From positions 4,009,031 to 4,073,030 of the forward strand of contig OX030958.1 in assembly GCA_943735955.1 (NCBI GenBank): a stretch of 64,000 bases of DNA, read 5' to 3'. Numbering within the stretch: position 1 is the stretch's first letter; every line of letters begins with the position of its first letter. Shown here in pieces: positions 1-33,147 of this stretch. This DNA comes from Piscicola geometra. Taxonomy: Eukaryota > Annelida > Clitellata > Hirudinida > Piscicolidae. The position numbers were made by a program, and so were the translations under genes. The notes below the pieces were generated by a model. The model did no database searches, was not told the DNA's origin, and saw only the letters and a program-made list of their open reading frames with translations.

Positions 1-2
1 AG

Positions 3-512
3 AGAGGCAACTTCACGAGCGACTTCCAGTGCAACAGCAGCCAGCCACAACACGACCTGAAGCCCTTCGAATGCGACAGTCGAACCAAACTTCTGCGTTT
101 CCATTTTGTCTTCCACGAACCCACGCTGACGTCTCCATACGGCGAGATCAGATACAACTTTGCAAAGGTCAGTAAACTTGCGCCACCATCAAACATAAGC
201 GACGACACAAACAGCAAGAACAGCACGCACAAAGACGCACACAAGTACGCGTGCGAAGAGACGGACGAAGAGCCGCAGAGGCAGTGGAGGTTGTACTACG
301 TCGAGGTACGCAAGAGGTACAGCAACCTGACGCAGGAGGATGCCATCAAGGTGATCGTTTCAAGTCCCTTCAGGAAAACATGGACGCACCCGAGACCCCG
401 CTATGATGAAGACGTGCCTGTGTGCAAGAGCGGCAGGCTGACTTGCGCGCCTGAAGCCTACCCTCTAAGAAAGTCCATGATTCCTCTTCGAGGGAGGGTG
501 GTGGTCAGTTGA
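3..512 (+). CDS. 3' end of an unidentified, probably secreted or lumenal protein
   Basis: An open frame runs from the window edge to a TGA at 510-512, giving about 169 C-terminal residues; the 5' part lies outside the window. I do not recognise the family. The segment has five N-X-S/T sequons (NFT, NSS, NIS, NST, NLT), scattered cysteines and no membrane-spanning stretch, which suits an extracellular or lumenal domain. GC content is clearly above the flanking DNA and an AATAAA follows 58 bases after the stop, so this looks like a real terminal exon and not a chance ORF. The middle (about residues 58-85) is Asn/Asp/Lys-rich and could be a loop. An internal intron cannot be excluded. It is convergent with the HSP60 gene. 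Confidence 0.6.
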   Translation, partial: RGNFTSDFQCNSSQPQHDLKPFECDSRTKLLRFHFVFHEPTLTSPYGEIRYNFAKVSKLAPPSNISDDTNSKNSTHKDAHKYACEETDEEPQRQWRLYYVEVRKRYSNLTQEDAIKVIVSSPFRKTWTHPRPRYDEDVPVCKSGRLTCAPEAYPLRKSMIPLRGRVVVS

Positions 513-569
513 AGGATGACTGAGTTGGGGGTCATTTCTTCATTTCTTAAGTTTCCAGTTCACTCAAAC

Positions 570-575
570 AATAAA
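570..575 (+). promoter_or_regulatory. Polyadenylation signal AATAAA of the left-edge gene
   Basis: A canonical AATAAA lies 58 bases after the stop codon at 510-512. The next gene is convergent, so the two 3' UTRs end very close together. Confidence 0.6.
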
Positions 576-615
576 CGCCAATTTTGGATTCTTGAAAAAT
601 AATGTTATCGCACAC

Positions 616-621
616 TTTATT
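616..621 (-). promoter_or_regulatory. Polyadenylation signal AATAAA of HSP60
   Basis: TTTATT on the plus strand reads AATAAA on the minus strand, about 230 bases past the HSP60 stop. It sits only about 40 bases from the opposing signal at 570-575. Confidence 0.5.
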
Positions 622-847
622 GACGCGACATGATCAACATGAGACATTAGCAGGAGCTAAATAATAATAAAAACAATAATAGAAATATTAATAATAATAA
701 TCGCGTGCTATCGGCAACCTGGCTATTGTCTCGAACGCACTGACACGCACACGAAGATGAACGATGCTTCAAGACAAGTTTTCTCAACCCAAAACTTCGT
801 AAAAACCAAATATAAAAAGACATTGATACAAAAATTAATGGATCATC

Positions 848-3800
848 TTAGTACCCTCCCATTCCACCCATACCACCCATGCCGCCCATTCCTCCCATGC
901 CAGCCATCGCATCGGCCTTGTCATCCTTCGGCAGCTCGGTGACGACGGTTTCAGCGGTCGTCAGAAGGGAAGCTGCACTGGCTGCATCCATCAGGGCCGT
1001 TCTGACCACCTGGAGATGATGAAGATGGTGCGGATGTTGATGTGGTTGTGGTATTGGAGCTTCAATCATTCACTAAGTACATGAGTGCATGATAAGCGAG
1101 TACACAATACAGACATCAATATACATCGAAGCACAAATTAGATCGGCACACCTTATAGCAACAGCTAAACACACACACACACACACACAGTCTAACAACA
1201 TCCAATAGTAACACAGAAATAATACATAACGATCACAAACAGGGCACACACACAAGAGCATCACCTTGGTGGGGTCGATGATGCCGCTCTTCATCATGTC
1301 GACGTACTTTCCGTTCATGGCGTCGTAGCCGATCTCCTGACTCTCCTGCATCACCCTGTTCACCACCTCGTTCGCGTCGACGCCGGCGTTGTGAGCGATC
1401 GTGTAGCAAGGAATTTTGAGCGCCTTCCTGACGATATCTCCGCCTGAGGGGGCATGATGGTGGTTGTGCAGTGGAGTGGCGAGATGAAGTGGTGCAGTGA
1501 AATGGCGATGAACGGATGGAAGGATTGGAGCCTCGTGACTTAAAGAGCAACAACTCACCGGTCTTTTGGTCGTCGTTTTCGTACTGGATGCTTCCCAGAT
1601 GGGACAGGCATCTGATTAGGGCGACACCTCCGCCCGGCACGATGCCCTCCTCGACCGCAGCCCTGGTGGCGTTCAAGGCGTCTGTGTAGCGGTCCTTCTT
1701 CTCGTTCACCTCCACCTCACTAGAGCCTCCCACCTGGTAGATGGTTAATGGTAGATCTCTCAGAAATGTCTAATCAATCAATCATCACAAAACTACCACT
1801 TCACATCGCACTACACGTCTAGCTTCCACACCACACCAACACCCCCACTAAACATCCCACTACAGCTCCCAGACTAATCACCACACAGTAACACCAACAC
1901 CACACCAGCCACACCAGTAACTATCCCAACCAAACCACCACCAGCACCACACCAGCAACTATCCCAACCAAACCACCACCAACACCACACCAGCAACTAT
2001 CCCAACCAAACCACCACCACACCACACACCATCACAACCAAACCACCACCAACACCACACCAGCAACTATCCCAACCAAACCACCACCAACACCACACCA
2101 GCAACTATCCCAACCAAACCACTCCCCAACTATCACAACCAAACCACCCCCAACTATCACAACCAAACCACTCCCCAACTATCACAACCAAAGCACCAGC
2201 GACACACCTTGATGACAGCGACTCCATTGGAGAGCTTTGAAAGCCTCTCTGAGAGCTTCTCCTTCTCGTACTCCGAGTCGGTCTGGGAGATCTCCTCTCG
2301 CAACTCCGCTACCCTCTTCTCCACCTCGGCCTTCTCTCCCTTTCCCTGCAGGCGAAAGCAAGTTACTGCACTTTAAATGTAATTTAAGTGATTGGTAGTT
2401 ACGCCATAGCGGCATAATGTAATGAGGTAAAGGAATGCTTGATGGGTAAGGATTATCCACACACAAAAAACAAAAATCATTATCATACTCACGCAACAAA
2501 AAATAATATCATTATCATCATCATGCACACTACGAATAAACAATCATCACCAGCACCGCCACCATCATCATCATAATAATCATCACGCAGCACGGCACCT
2601 TGATGAAGAGGGTGTCGTCCTTGGTGATGGTCACCTCACCAACCCTGCCGAGGTCGTGCATCTGCAGATCCTCCAGCTTGTACAACTCGGCGTCGTCGCC
2701 AAACACCTGTGTAGATGATATGGTGGTCATGGCGGTCGTGGTAGGGGGAGTCATCATCATCATTCTGATTATTTTATGTAGACCATACATTTTATGAAAA
2801 TTTGTAAAAAAATTCCATAAGGTGGGGCTGCCTTAATCATCTCAATCTTTCCATATAACAGAGAATACTTTGTCACAAACAACTCTAAAGTATACATATG
2901 GTGGTTCATAGAGCAATGCTTATAACGCAACAAACATCTCTTCAATCAAAAGACGCACAAGCCAACACAAAGACCCGCACTCACCACTCCGCCAGAGGCG
3001 ATGGCCATGTCCTTGAGGCTGTTCTTCCTGTTGTCTCCGAAGCCTGGAGCCTTCACCGCACACACCTGCAAGCCCACCTTGATCCTGCCAACGTGGAAGT
3101 GGTGCTCGACAAGATGGAGATGATTATGATGATGATAGTGGTGAAAATGGAGATGATAAGGGTCAAGATAGAGATGAAGAAAAAATACACATCAATAAAG
3201 ACACACACACGAAACAACCCCCAACCACCTAATCACCCAACGACCCCAAACACCCAGCACCAAACGACCCCAAACACCCAGCACCCAACGACCCCAAACA
3301 CCACCAAGCACCCACCCAACGACCCCAAACACCACCCAATCACCCAACGACCCCAAACAGCACCCAGCACCCAGCAGACCTGTTGAGAACCAGGGTGGAC
3401 AGCGCCTCTCCATCGACGTCCTCTGCCACGATGACGAGGGGCTTGCGTTGCGTGTTGGCCAACTCGAGGGCGGGGATGATGGCCTGGGCACTCGAGATCT
3501 TCTTCTCGCTGAAGAGCACCAGCGCGTCTTGGAACTCGCACTTGGCGCCTGCAGAATCGTGGGAAGAAAGTTGTTTCCAATAATAGTATTTAATTGGGTT
3601 AATTTTATAGCGTTTATTATTTAATTGGGTCAATTTTATCTAGTTTAGTATTTAATTAGGATAATTTTATCTAATTAAGTATTTAATTGACTCAATTTTA
3701 TTCTAATTGTCATTATTACTTTAATTTACGTCATTAAATTCACAAACTACATCATTATACTCATCACAACAACAACAAAAACAACAACAACCCACCCTTG

Positions 3801-3999
3801 GCGGTGTTCATGAAGTAGGGCGAGATGTAGCCGCGGTCGAAGCGCATGCCCTCGATCAGCTCCAGCTCGTCCTTCAACGTCTTGCCGTCCTGTCGTCGTC
3901 GTGGTGGTGATGATGATGCAAGTGATGGTGGAAGGAGTGTGAAAGTACTGCAGTAGCCGTTTCTTGTAGTAGTAGTAAAAGTAGTAGTAGTAGTATTAG

Positions 4000-4074
<75 letters not shown>

Positions 4075-7000
4075 AAGTGCCTCATTGCAACGGCATTGAG
4101 CATCACTTGGAGGAGTTTAAGAGCTTACAATCAGATGATGGTATAATAATAATAATTATAATAATAGTTAATAATTATTATCATTGTATAATAAAGCGCC
4201 AATGGCAATGGCAAGTGAGCAGATGATGGTGATGGCATGCAGTGGCAGTGGCAATAGTGGAAGGGCACCTTGACAGTGATGGTTCCATCCTTGCCGACTT
4301 TCTTCATGGCGTCGGAGATGATCGTGCCGATCGACTTGTCTCCGTTTGCCGAGATCGTTGCTACCTTTATGTGGGTGTAGATGTATGTATGTATGTGTGT
4401 GTTAAGAATTTTGTAAAGTTTGAAAGAATGAACGGTATGCGTTTAAATCAACCCTACTTAAAATCTACTCTGCGGGGAATTTACCTCAAAATATTTTTAA
4501 TTTTTTTCTGTTTTTTTACGCTACTTGAAATTTCAACATTTGAATGTACCCTACAGGGATTCTACCCTCTAATAAAACATGAGATAAAATCGTTAAATTT
4601 CAATAAAATTTGTTTTTTTTCCCACAATGAACATATAATATATATGAATAGAATTTATTTGTTTAAAATTAAAAATAGATAATTCTCGATTTTTAAGACA
4701 AAATAAAAAGATAAAAAGAAAAAGGTTTAATAAATGTGACAAAAATGTCAAAAATTAAATACGAACAGGAAACACTACAAATAAGTGTAATCAAAAAAAA
4801 ATATTGAATTTATTTTTTTTTCTATTTTTTTACGCACTTTGAAATTTCAACATTTGATTCTACTCTCTCATAAAAACATGAGATAAAATCGTTAAATTTC
4901 AACAAAAATTGTTTTTTTTTCACACAATCAACATATAATATATATAAATAAGATTTATTTGTTTAAAATTAAAAATAGATAATTCTCGATTTTTAAAGCA
5001 AAATAAAAAGAAAAAAAGAAAAAAGTTTAATAAATGTGACAAAAATGTCAAAAATTAAATACGAACAGGAAACACTACAAATAAGTGAAATCAATAAAAA
5101 AAATATTGAATTTATTTTTTTTATTATTTTTTTACGCACTTTGAAATTTCAACATTTGATTCTACTCTCTCATAAAAACATGAGATAAAATCGTTAAATT
5201 TCAACAAAAATTGTTTTTTTTTCACACAATCAACATATAATATATATAAATAAGATTTATTTGTTTAAAATTAAAAATAGATAATTCTCGATTTTTAAAG
5301 CAAAATAAAAAGAAAAAAAGAAAAAAGTTTAATAAATGTGACAAAAATGTCAAAAATTAAATACGAACAGGAAACACTACAAATAAGTGTAATCAAAAAA
5401 AAAAATATTGAATTTTTTTTCTTCTATTTTTTTACGCACTTTGAAATTTCAACATTTGATTCTACTCTCTCATAAAAACATGAGATAAAATCGTTAAATT
5501 TCAATAAAAAAATTATTTTTTTTCACACAATCAACATATAATATATATAAATAAGATTTATTTGTTTAAAATAAAAAATAGATAATTCTCGATTCTGTTC
5601 GTATTTAATTTTTGACATTTTTGTCACATTTATTAAACTTTTTTCTTTTTTTCTTTTTATTTTGCTTTAAAAATCGAGAATTATCTATTTTTAATTTTAA
5701 ACAAATAAATTACATTCATATATATTATATGTTGATTGTGTGAAAAAAAAAACAATTTTTGTTGAAATTTAACGATTTTATCTCATGTTTTTATGAGAGG
5801 GTAGAATCAAATGTTGAAATTTCAAAGTGCGTAAAAAAATAGAAAAAAAAATAAATTCAATATTTTTTTTATTGATTACACTTATTTGTAGTGTTTCCTG
5901 TTCGTATTTAATTTTTGACATTTTTGTCACATTTATTAAACTTTTTTCGTTTTTTCTTTTTATTTTGTCTTAAAAATCGAGAATTATTTATTTTTAATTT
6001 TAAACAAATAAATTCTATTTATATATATTATATGTTCATTGTGGGAAAAAAAAACAAATTTTATTGAAATTTAACGATTTTATCTCATGTTTTATTAGAA
6101 TCCCTGTAGGGTACATTCAAATGTTGAAATTTCAAGTAGCGTAAAAAAACAGAAAAAAACTAAATTCTTTTTTAAAACAATTAATTTCGTTTGTTTGTAG
6201 TGTTTCCTATTCGTAAAAATAAAAAAATTAAAAAAAATTTGAGGTAAATTCCCCGTAGGGTAGATTTAAAGTAGGGTTGATTTAAACGCTATTCGAATGA
6301 ACTAGCATTAAATGTGTGCAGAAGCCGTCTTTTTCAACAACCCACACCACTCAACCACCACCCATGCAGCAACATATTCACCACTCAACCACCCAGCCAC
6401 CCACCTGTGCAATCTCCTCAGGTGTGGTCACCTTCTTGGACATCTTCTTCAGCTGCTCAACCACTGCATCCACTGTCAACATCACACCTGCATTCGAGTA
6501 TGTGTGTTTGGGTACATATGCGTAGTGCAAATGAATACCTTAATTATCGAATCTAATCATATAAATAATTTTATAGATAAACATATAAATAACCATATTG
6601 ATAATCTTGTTTATGAAACATAGCTATATAGGCTGATATAGGGAGACATAATCTAAGCCAAGTAACAACCTCTGCGGATCTCAATAGGGTTGGCTCCCTT
6701 GCTGATCTTCTCGAAGCCCTCCTTCGCGAAGGCCCTCGCGAGGATGGTGGCAGCCGTGGTGCCGTCTCCTGCCTCTTCGTTCGTCCGATTAGCCACATCC
6801 TGCACCAGCTTTGCGCCCAAGTTCTGGATCTTGTCCTTCAGCTCGATCGACTTGGCGACAGTGACACCGTCCTTTGTGATCTTCGGACTGCCCCAGCTCT
6901 GCTCAATTATCACGTTCCTTCCCTGTATGTTTAGAGGAGAAATTTCAAATAAAGGTCGAATAAAAATGTTAAATTTTTTCTTTAAATCAAAAAGCGAAGT

Positions 7001-7200
7001 TCAAAGACGACCTTTGGTCCCATGGTGACGGAGACGGCATCGGCCAGAATGTCAACTCCTTGCAGCATCAGTTGTCTGCCCTCTGCTCCGAACCTCACAT
7101 CCTTGGCGTAGTTCCTGTTTGCCATCACTGAAGCCACTCTCGGAGCTCTGAAGGCTCCTGACACCGCACTTCGCATTAGCATGTTTGATACCCTATACAT
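848..7200 (-). CDS. HSPD1: 60 kDa heat shock protein, mitochondrial (chaperonin HSP60)
   Basis: Group I chaperonin that folds imported proteins in the mitochondrial matrix as a double ring with HSP10. Twelve exons, 5' to 3': 7200-7012, 6922-6670, 6487-6405, 4364-4269, 3889-3796, 3548-3380, 3084-2985, 2706-2599, 2345-2208, 1733-1559, 1443-1265, 1009-848. All junctions are GT-AG and phases agree, giving 581 residues (family about 573). The first ~30 residues are rich in Arg/Ser/Ala without acids, as in a matrix targeting peptide. The ATP-site GDGTT is near residues 115-119 and the cpn60 signature [12 protein letters not shown] near 435-446. The protein ends in the GGM repeats and a terminal GGY typical of eukaryotic HSP60. 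The start is the Met before the targeting peptide; no other in-frame Met aligns better. No HSP10 gene is visible upstream. Confidence 0.96.
1910..2195. repeat. Intronic minisatellite, about 38-bp unit
   Basis: Several imperfect copies of a C/A-rich unit of about 38 bp, each containing AACTATCCCAACCAAACCA, fill the HSP60 intron between exons 1733-1559 and 2345-2208. The last copies are shortened. Confidence 0.8.
3225..3378. repeat. Intronic minisatellite, about 24-bp unit
   Basis: Imperfect tandem copies built around AACGACCCCAAACACCCAGC lie in the HSP60 intron next to the donor of exon 3548-3380. No coding role; ORFs through it are by-products of the repeat. Confidence 0.7.
3970..4075. repeat. 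(AGT)n trinucleotide tract
   Basis: About 35 nearly perfect AGT triplets in the HSP60 intron between exons 3889-3796 and 4364-4269. Confidence 0.9.
4439..6289. mobile_element. Palindromic foldback element with ~300-bp internal repeats (candidate non-autonomous DNA transposon)
   Basis: The ends are inverted copies: GCGTTTAAATCAACCCTACT at 4439 matches the reverse complement of the sequence ending at 6289, and similarity continues inward through GGGGAATTTACCTC. Inside, a ~300-bp AT-rich unit is repeated head-to-tail (the block TTTGAAATTTCAACATTTGA starts near 4526, 4838, 5139 and 5439). The order then flips near 5594, and about two and a half units run in the opposite orientation to the right end. 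No transposase ORF is visible. The whole element lies in one HSP60 intron (between exons 4364-4269 and 6487-6405). Target-site duplications are not obvious, so exact ends are uncertain. Confidence 0.75.
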
Positions 7201-8201
7201 CTGTCGGATTATTCATTTACATTTTGCTATCAAATGATGAGCATATTTTATTGGTATTACTGTCTTGGTTTCTTTTTAAAAGTTGATTATAGGCCTGGAA
7301 TAACTAGAAAACTAATTTAAATGCTAATGCGAAATAGTGATGTAATTTTGATACTCTGAAATATATAAACTGACACTATACAATTTTCAAATATTTAAGG
7401 ATAAAATGGTTAAATATGAAGAATATAGCGCAAAAACGTTAAAAAGAGCAAAATCATGAGCTGACCTTTTACCGGCTTGACTGAAGGACGCACGTGTATC
7501 TTTGAAATCATGAATATAAATTATTATATTATGAAATGTATTTGTTATTCTAAATCAATGTATTAAAATGAAATGAATTTGAAGAAATAAGACCAACAAT
7601 TAAAAAAGCTAAGCTTTGGAAGCAAGTGATAACCAGAGAAATCGAACGAACTTTCTACTGTTTAATAAAAAGGCTGAGCTAAACTTTTAGAAAAATAAAA
7701 ATAAAAATGTAATATATTGTTTCAAACTGTAATATTCTTTTCAAATAATTAATCAATTTTTATTTTTGATATCTTTTTAGATTTAATGTCTAAAAACCAT
7801 GGTATTTGTATAAACTATTGAGTGTCTTATTCAAATTATAACACTGTTATAATAACAGGAACTATGAAAAGAAACGCTGGAAAAGTAATATAATATTTTA
7901 TACATTTTAAATAAAAATATTAAATTTAACTATTTAAATATTTCAGATAACATTTACGAAATCAAAGTTTTATGATAAATCCAAATGCCAGTATGTAAGA
8001 TCAGCAGAAGATGAAGATTGTTCGTGATAATCTGTCATTATGGATGTTTTATAATTGTTTTGAATAATATTTTGTAAAACAAACTGGCTAAATAAGCAAG
8101 TTTAATAAGACTAATACTTTTGTTATTAAGGAAAAAGTTCTTTACTCCAATTTTAGTGTAATTAATTTTGTTAAATTTTTTGTCTCTCAGATATAAGACG
8201 C
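7201..8201. promoter_or_regulatory. Divergent intergenic region between HSP60 and the dynein gene
   Basis: AT-rich spacer between the HSP60 start codon (7200) and the first supported dynein coding exon. It should contain the HSP60 promoter and the 5' exons of the dynein. I see no clear TATA box or heat-shock element array. Two short GT-AG bounded exon candidates are noted separately. Confidence 0.4.
7864..7990 (+). CDS. Candidate 5' exons of the dynein heavy chain (7864-7884 and 7947-7990)
   Basis: Segment 7859-7884 (preceded by AG, followed by GTAATA) contains an ATG at 7864. Segment 7947-7990 (preceded by TTTCAG, followed by GTATGT) is open only in the phase that follows it. Joined through an AG at 8196-8197 they read in frame into the 8202 Met. 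This is internally consistent, but the sequence is too short and too weakly conserved for homology support. A better-looking acceptor at 8190 would break the frame. Confidence 0.25.
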
Positions 8202-27874
<19,673 letters not shown>

Positions 27875-28128
27875 TTTAGTTTGGTAACCAACTTGTTGTT
27901 TTGAGGATTTAGTTATTTGAATTTTTTTACTTTTAAGGCGTTTTTTGATACAGTTTTGGTTGTTTTACACATTTATGATATTTGTGTTAAAATATAATCT
28001 CAAGCGTTAAAGTTTTATTGTTTTAAACATTTATGATATTTTTATTAAAATATTCTTTCAACCCTTATTTTTGATTTTTATATATTTTTGCTTAATGAGT
28101 TTACATATTTTTGAAAGCTATAATAGTT

Positions 28129-28134
28129 AATAAA
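28129..28134 (+). promoter_or_regulatory. Possible polyadenylation signal of the dynein gene
   Basis: AATAAA about 255 bases past the dynein stop (27872-27874) and about 125 bases before the hnRNP start codon. Confidence 0.35.
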
Positions 28135-28259
28135 CAGTCAAAAAGTCTCATACTTTTTCGCAAATATAGTTTTTTCAAAGTTGAGCGTCTACTGTTAGTC
28201 TTTGAGTCTCTTTTGCATAAAACACATCCCTTGTATTTATAATAAACGCTTTGCCGACC

Positions 28260-31086
<2,827 letters not shown>

Positions 31087-31356
31087 AAGGTGCAGTGCTG
31101 ATGAGTTGCTAACCAGTTCATTACAGAGTGCTCACATAATCTAATCCATTGAAACAGGCAGGCAGCTGAGTGTAGCAGGTAGTGTAGAACCACGATGATG
31201 AGAAGAGGAAGTGTAGTGAGAACCACTGCGATCGGATGACTATTAATGTGTACATAGCAACAATTGATTGAGGATGAGTTGATTGACTTGGCGTTGAGTG
31301 TGAGTGTTTTAATTTGGTGTTAAGTAGTTGACAAACTAGTGACATTTTATTTATAC

Positions 31357-31362
31357 AATAAA
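31357..31362 (+). promoter_or_regulatory. Polyadenylation signal AATAAA of the hnRNP gene
   Basis: AATAAA 271 bases after the hnRNP stop, the first canonical signal downstream. Confidence 0.6.
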
Positions 31363-31389
31363 GAGACTCTTGTGAGAGATAGGCGCTGT

Positions 31390-33147
31390 GTCATATTGAG
31401 TTAGAAAGAAGGTCATAAATGAAAATGCTACGCGGAGTTTGTACTCAGTAATATAATTAGTATTTCTGAGTAGTATCAGGTCATTGAGTAAATTAAGTGT
31501 AAGTAATTAAGTAACACACGACGTTTGATTTGCCATTTACAGTGAAACAGTTTAATCAGTATTTAAATTTGTACTCGTGAGTTGTTTAGGTGAGTGAGTC
31601 TTTAAGGAAGGAACAGAAGGGCACTCAGAAGGTTGGTTTATGCGGCACTGCTTATGTTTTTGCCAAACTTATTTCTTAAATCTTGTTTTCTATAACCTAT
31701 GTAATGTACAGGTGAATAGTTGGCTGAAATGCAGGTTTAAAGTTTTGCAGGATCTCAGGTGAACTTGCAATCTGTTGAAGGCGGTCCAATGAAGCGGATT
31801 CTAAGATGAGTAAGTATCTGGTTTATAAAAGTTTGTCAAGTTTTTTGTTTATCGTTAAGCCAGTGTTCTAGTCATGTGCCTTGGAACGTTTTTTAATGTA
31901 TTAAAGAATTCACTTAATTACCTAAATTAATTCATATTCGTCATTCCCATTGATTGCAAACATGTTTTATGATGCTAATAAAATTTTTCTAGATTTTTTG
32001 TTTTTCAAACGCGTAAAAATCAAAACAACATTTTGGTCCAATTAGTTCTAAAGCTATGAGCAGTTCATGTTTTAAGTGTTCTTCAAAGGTTGAATGTCTG
32101 GCGATTGACAAATACCAGACTAGTTTGATAAGATTTGAAGATCAGTGATAAATACCAAAAGAAACGGAACGGACTTAGATGTTCAAACTTTGAATCAGTT
32201 TAAATCAGTTATCATCTTTCAGACACTTTCCAAATACTTGCATTGGGGCTCACCATGGGCGGCGATCCTGGGGTCCGAAACTAACAAATTTTTGGTATTA
32301 AGGAGTCCACCTTAGTGGTAGTGACCCCAGGACCCCCCGGATTGCCGCCCATTCTGGCTAAGACCACCCTCCCCCCCATGATTTGCAGCAGATCGCCGCC
32401 CCTGATGCTCACTAATTTAATCAGTGAATCGCATTTCCTTCGTTCCAACTTTGGGGGCCATGGGTTACCTTCCACTGCATCTTATAAGCATCGGTTCAGC
32501 CTTGCACTAGCGCTATACTTCCCCCAGTTATGCAAGATCAAATACAAGACGTTGAGTGGACTAATGACACCAACATTTATTGTTCCAAAACGATCTTACG
32601 ATGTAGACGAAGGATTATGAGGATTGCACTCGCGGTAACAACCTTGAAGACGATAAAACGTTACGTTAGTACCTTTAACTAAATGAGCCTTAAAAGGGTT
32701 AGTCATAAAATATAGTTTTACGAAAATAGAAAAAAGCAGATCTGATTTAAGCGCGTATAAATAAGATATCAAAATACCATTTGGAACTGATTTTTGACTA
32801 TAGATGCGTTGCGGAAAAGATTCAAAAATAAAAGTTTTTGGCAAATAAAATGTCATGAAATTTCTAAACGTCCTGAAAATGTACGACCTATTTGCTGAAA
32901 TGTGTAGAAGGTATATTAAAATTCGTTGTAATATCTATGTCTATTAAGGCATTAAACTGATTTGATAAAATTAGTGCGTTTAATAAGATGCTGGTAGTGA
33001 GTGCTCTTAATATAGTATAGTCTTGAAAATATATTATAAGCAGATTTAACAGCCAAGATAGCTTTGTACAAAAGAAGACAATAGGTCAAGCGGACAATGA
33101 CAATGAAGTTCACATGTTAATCTAATGGGAAATCTTGGCTGTGGCAG
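31390..33147. other. Spacer between hnRNP and the dehydrogenase gene
   Basis: AT-rich, no coding segment I can support. It should hold the 3' UTR of the minus-strand dehydrogenase. It contains a short GC-rich inverted repeat (32257-32276 against 32322-32350). Confidence 0.5.
32257..32350. repeat. GC-rich inverted repeat
   Basis: GGGCGGCGATCCTGGGGTCC at 32257-32276 is answered by its near reverse complement at 32322-32350, with a 45-base spacer. A further GATCGCCGCCCC lies at about 32391. This is the only GC-rich island in an AT-rich spacer, so it may be a fragment of a mobile element. Confidence 0.4.

Noticed and set aside
4242..4682. Plus-strand ORF of 146 codons
   Set aside because: It covers the antisense of an HSP60 exon and then runs into the foldback element.
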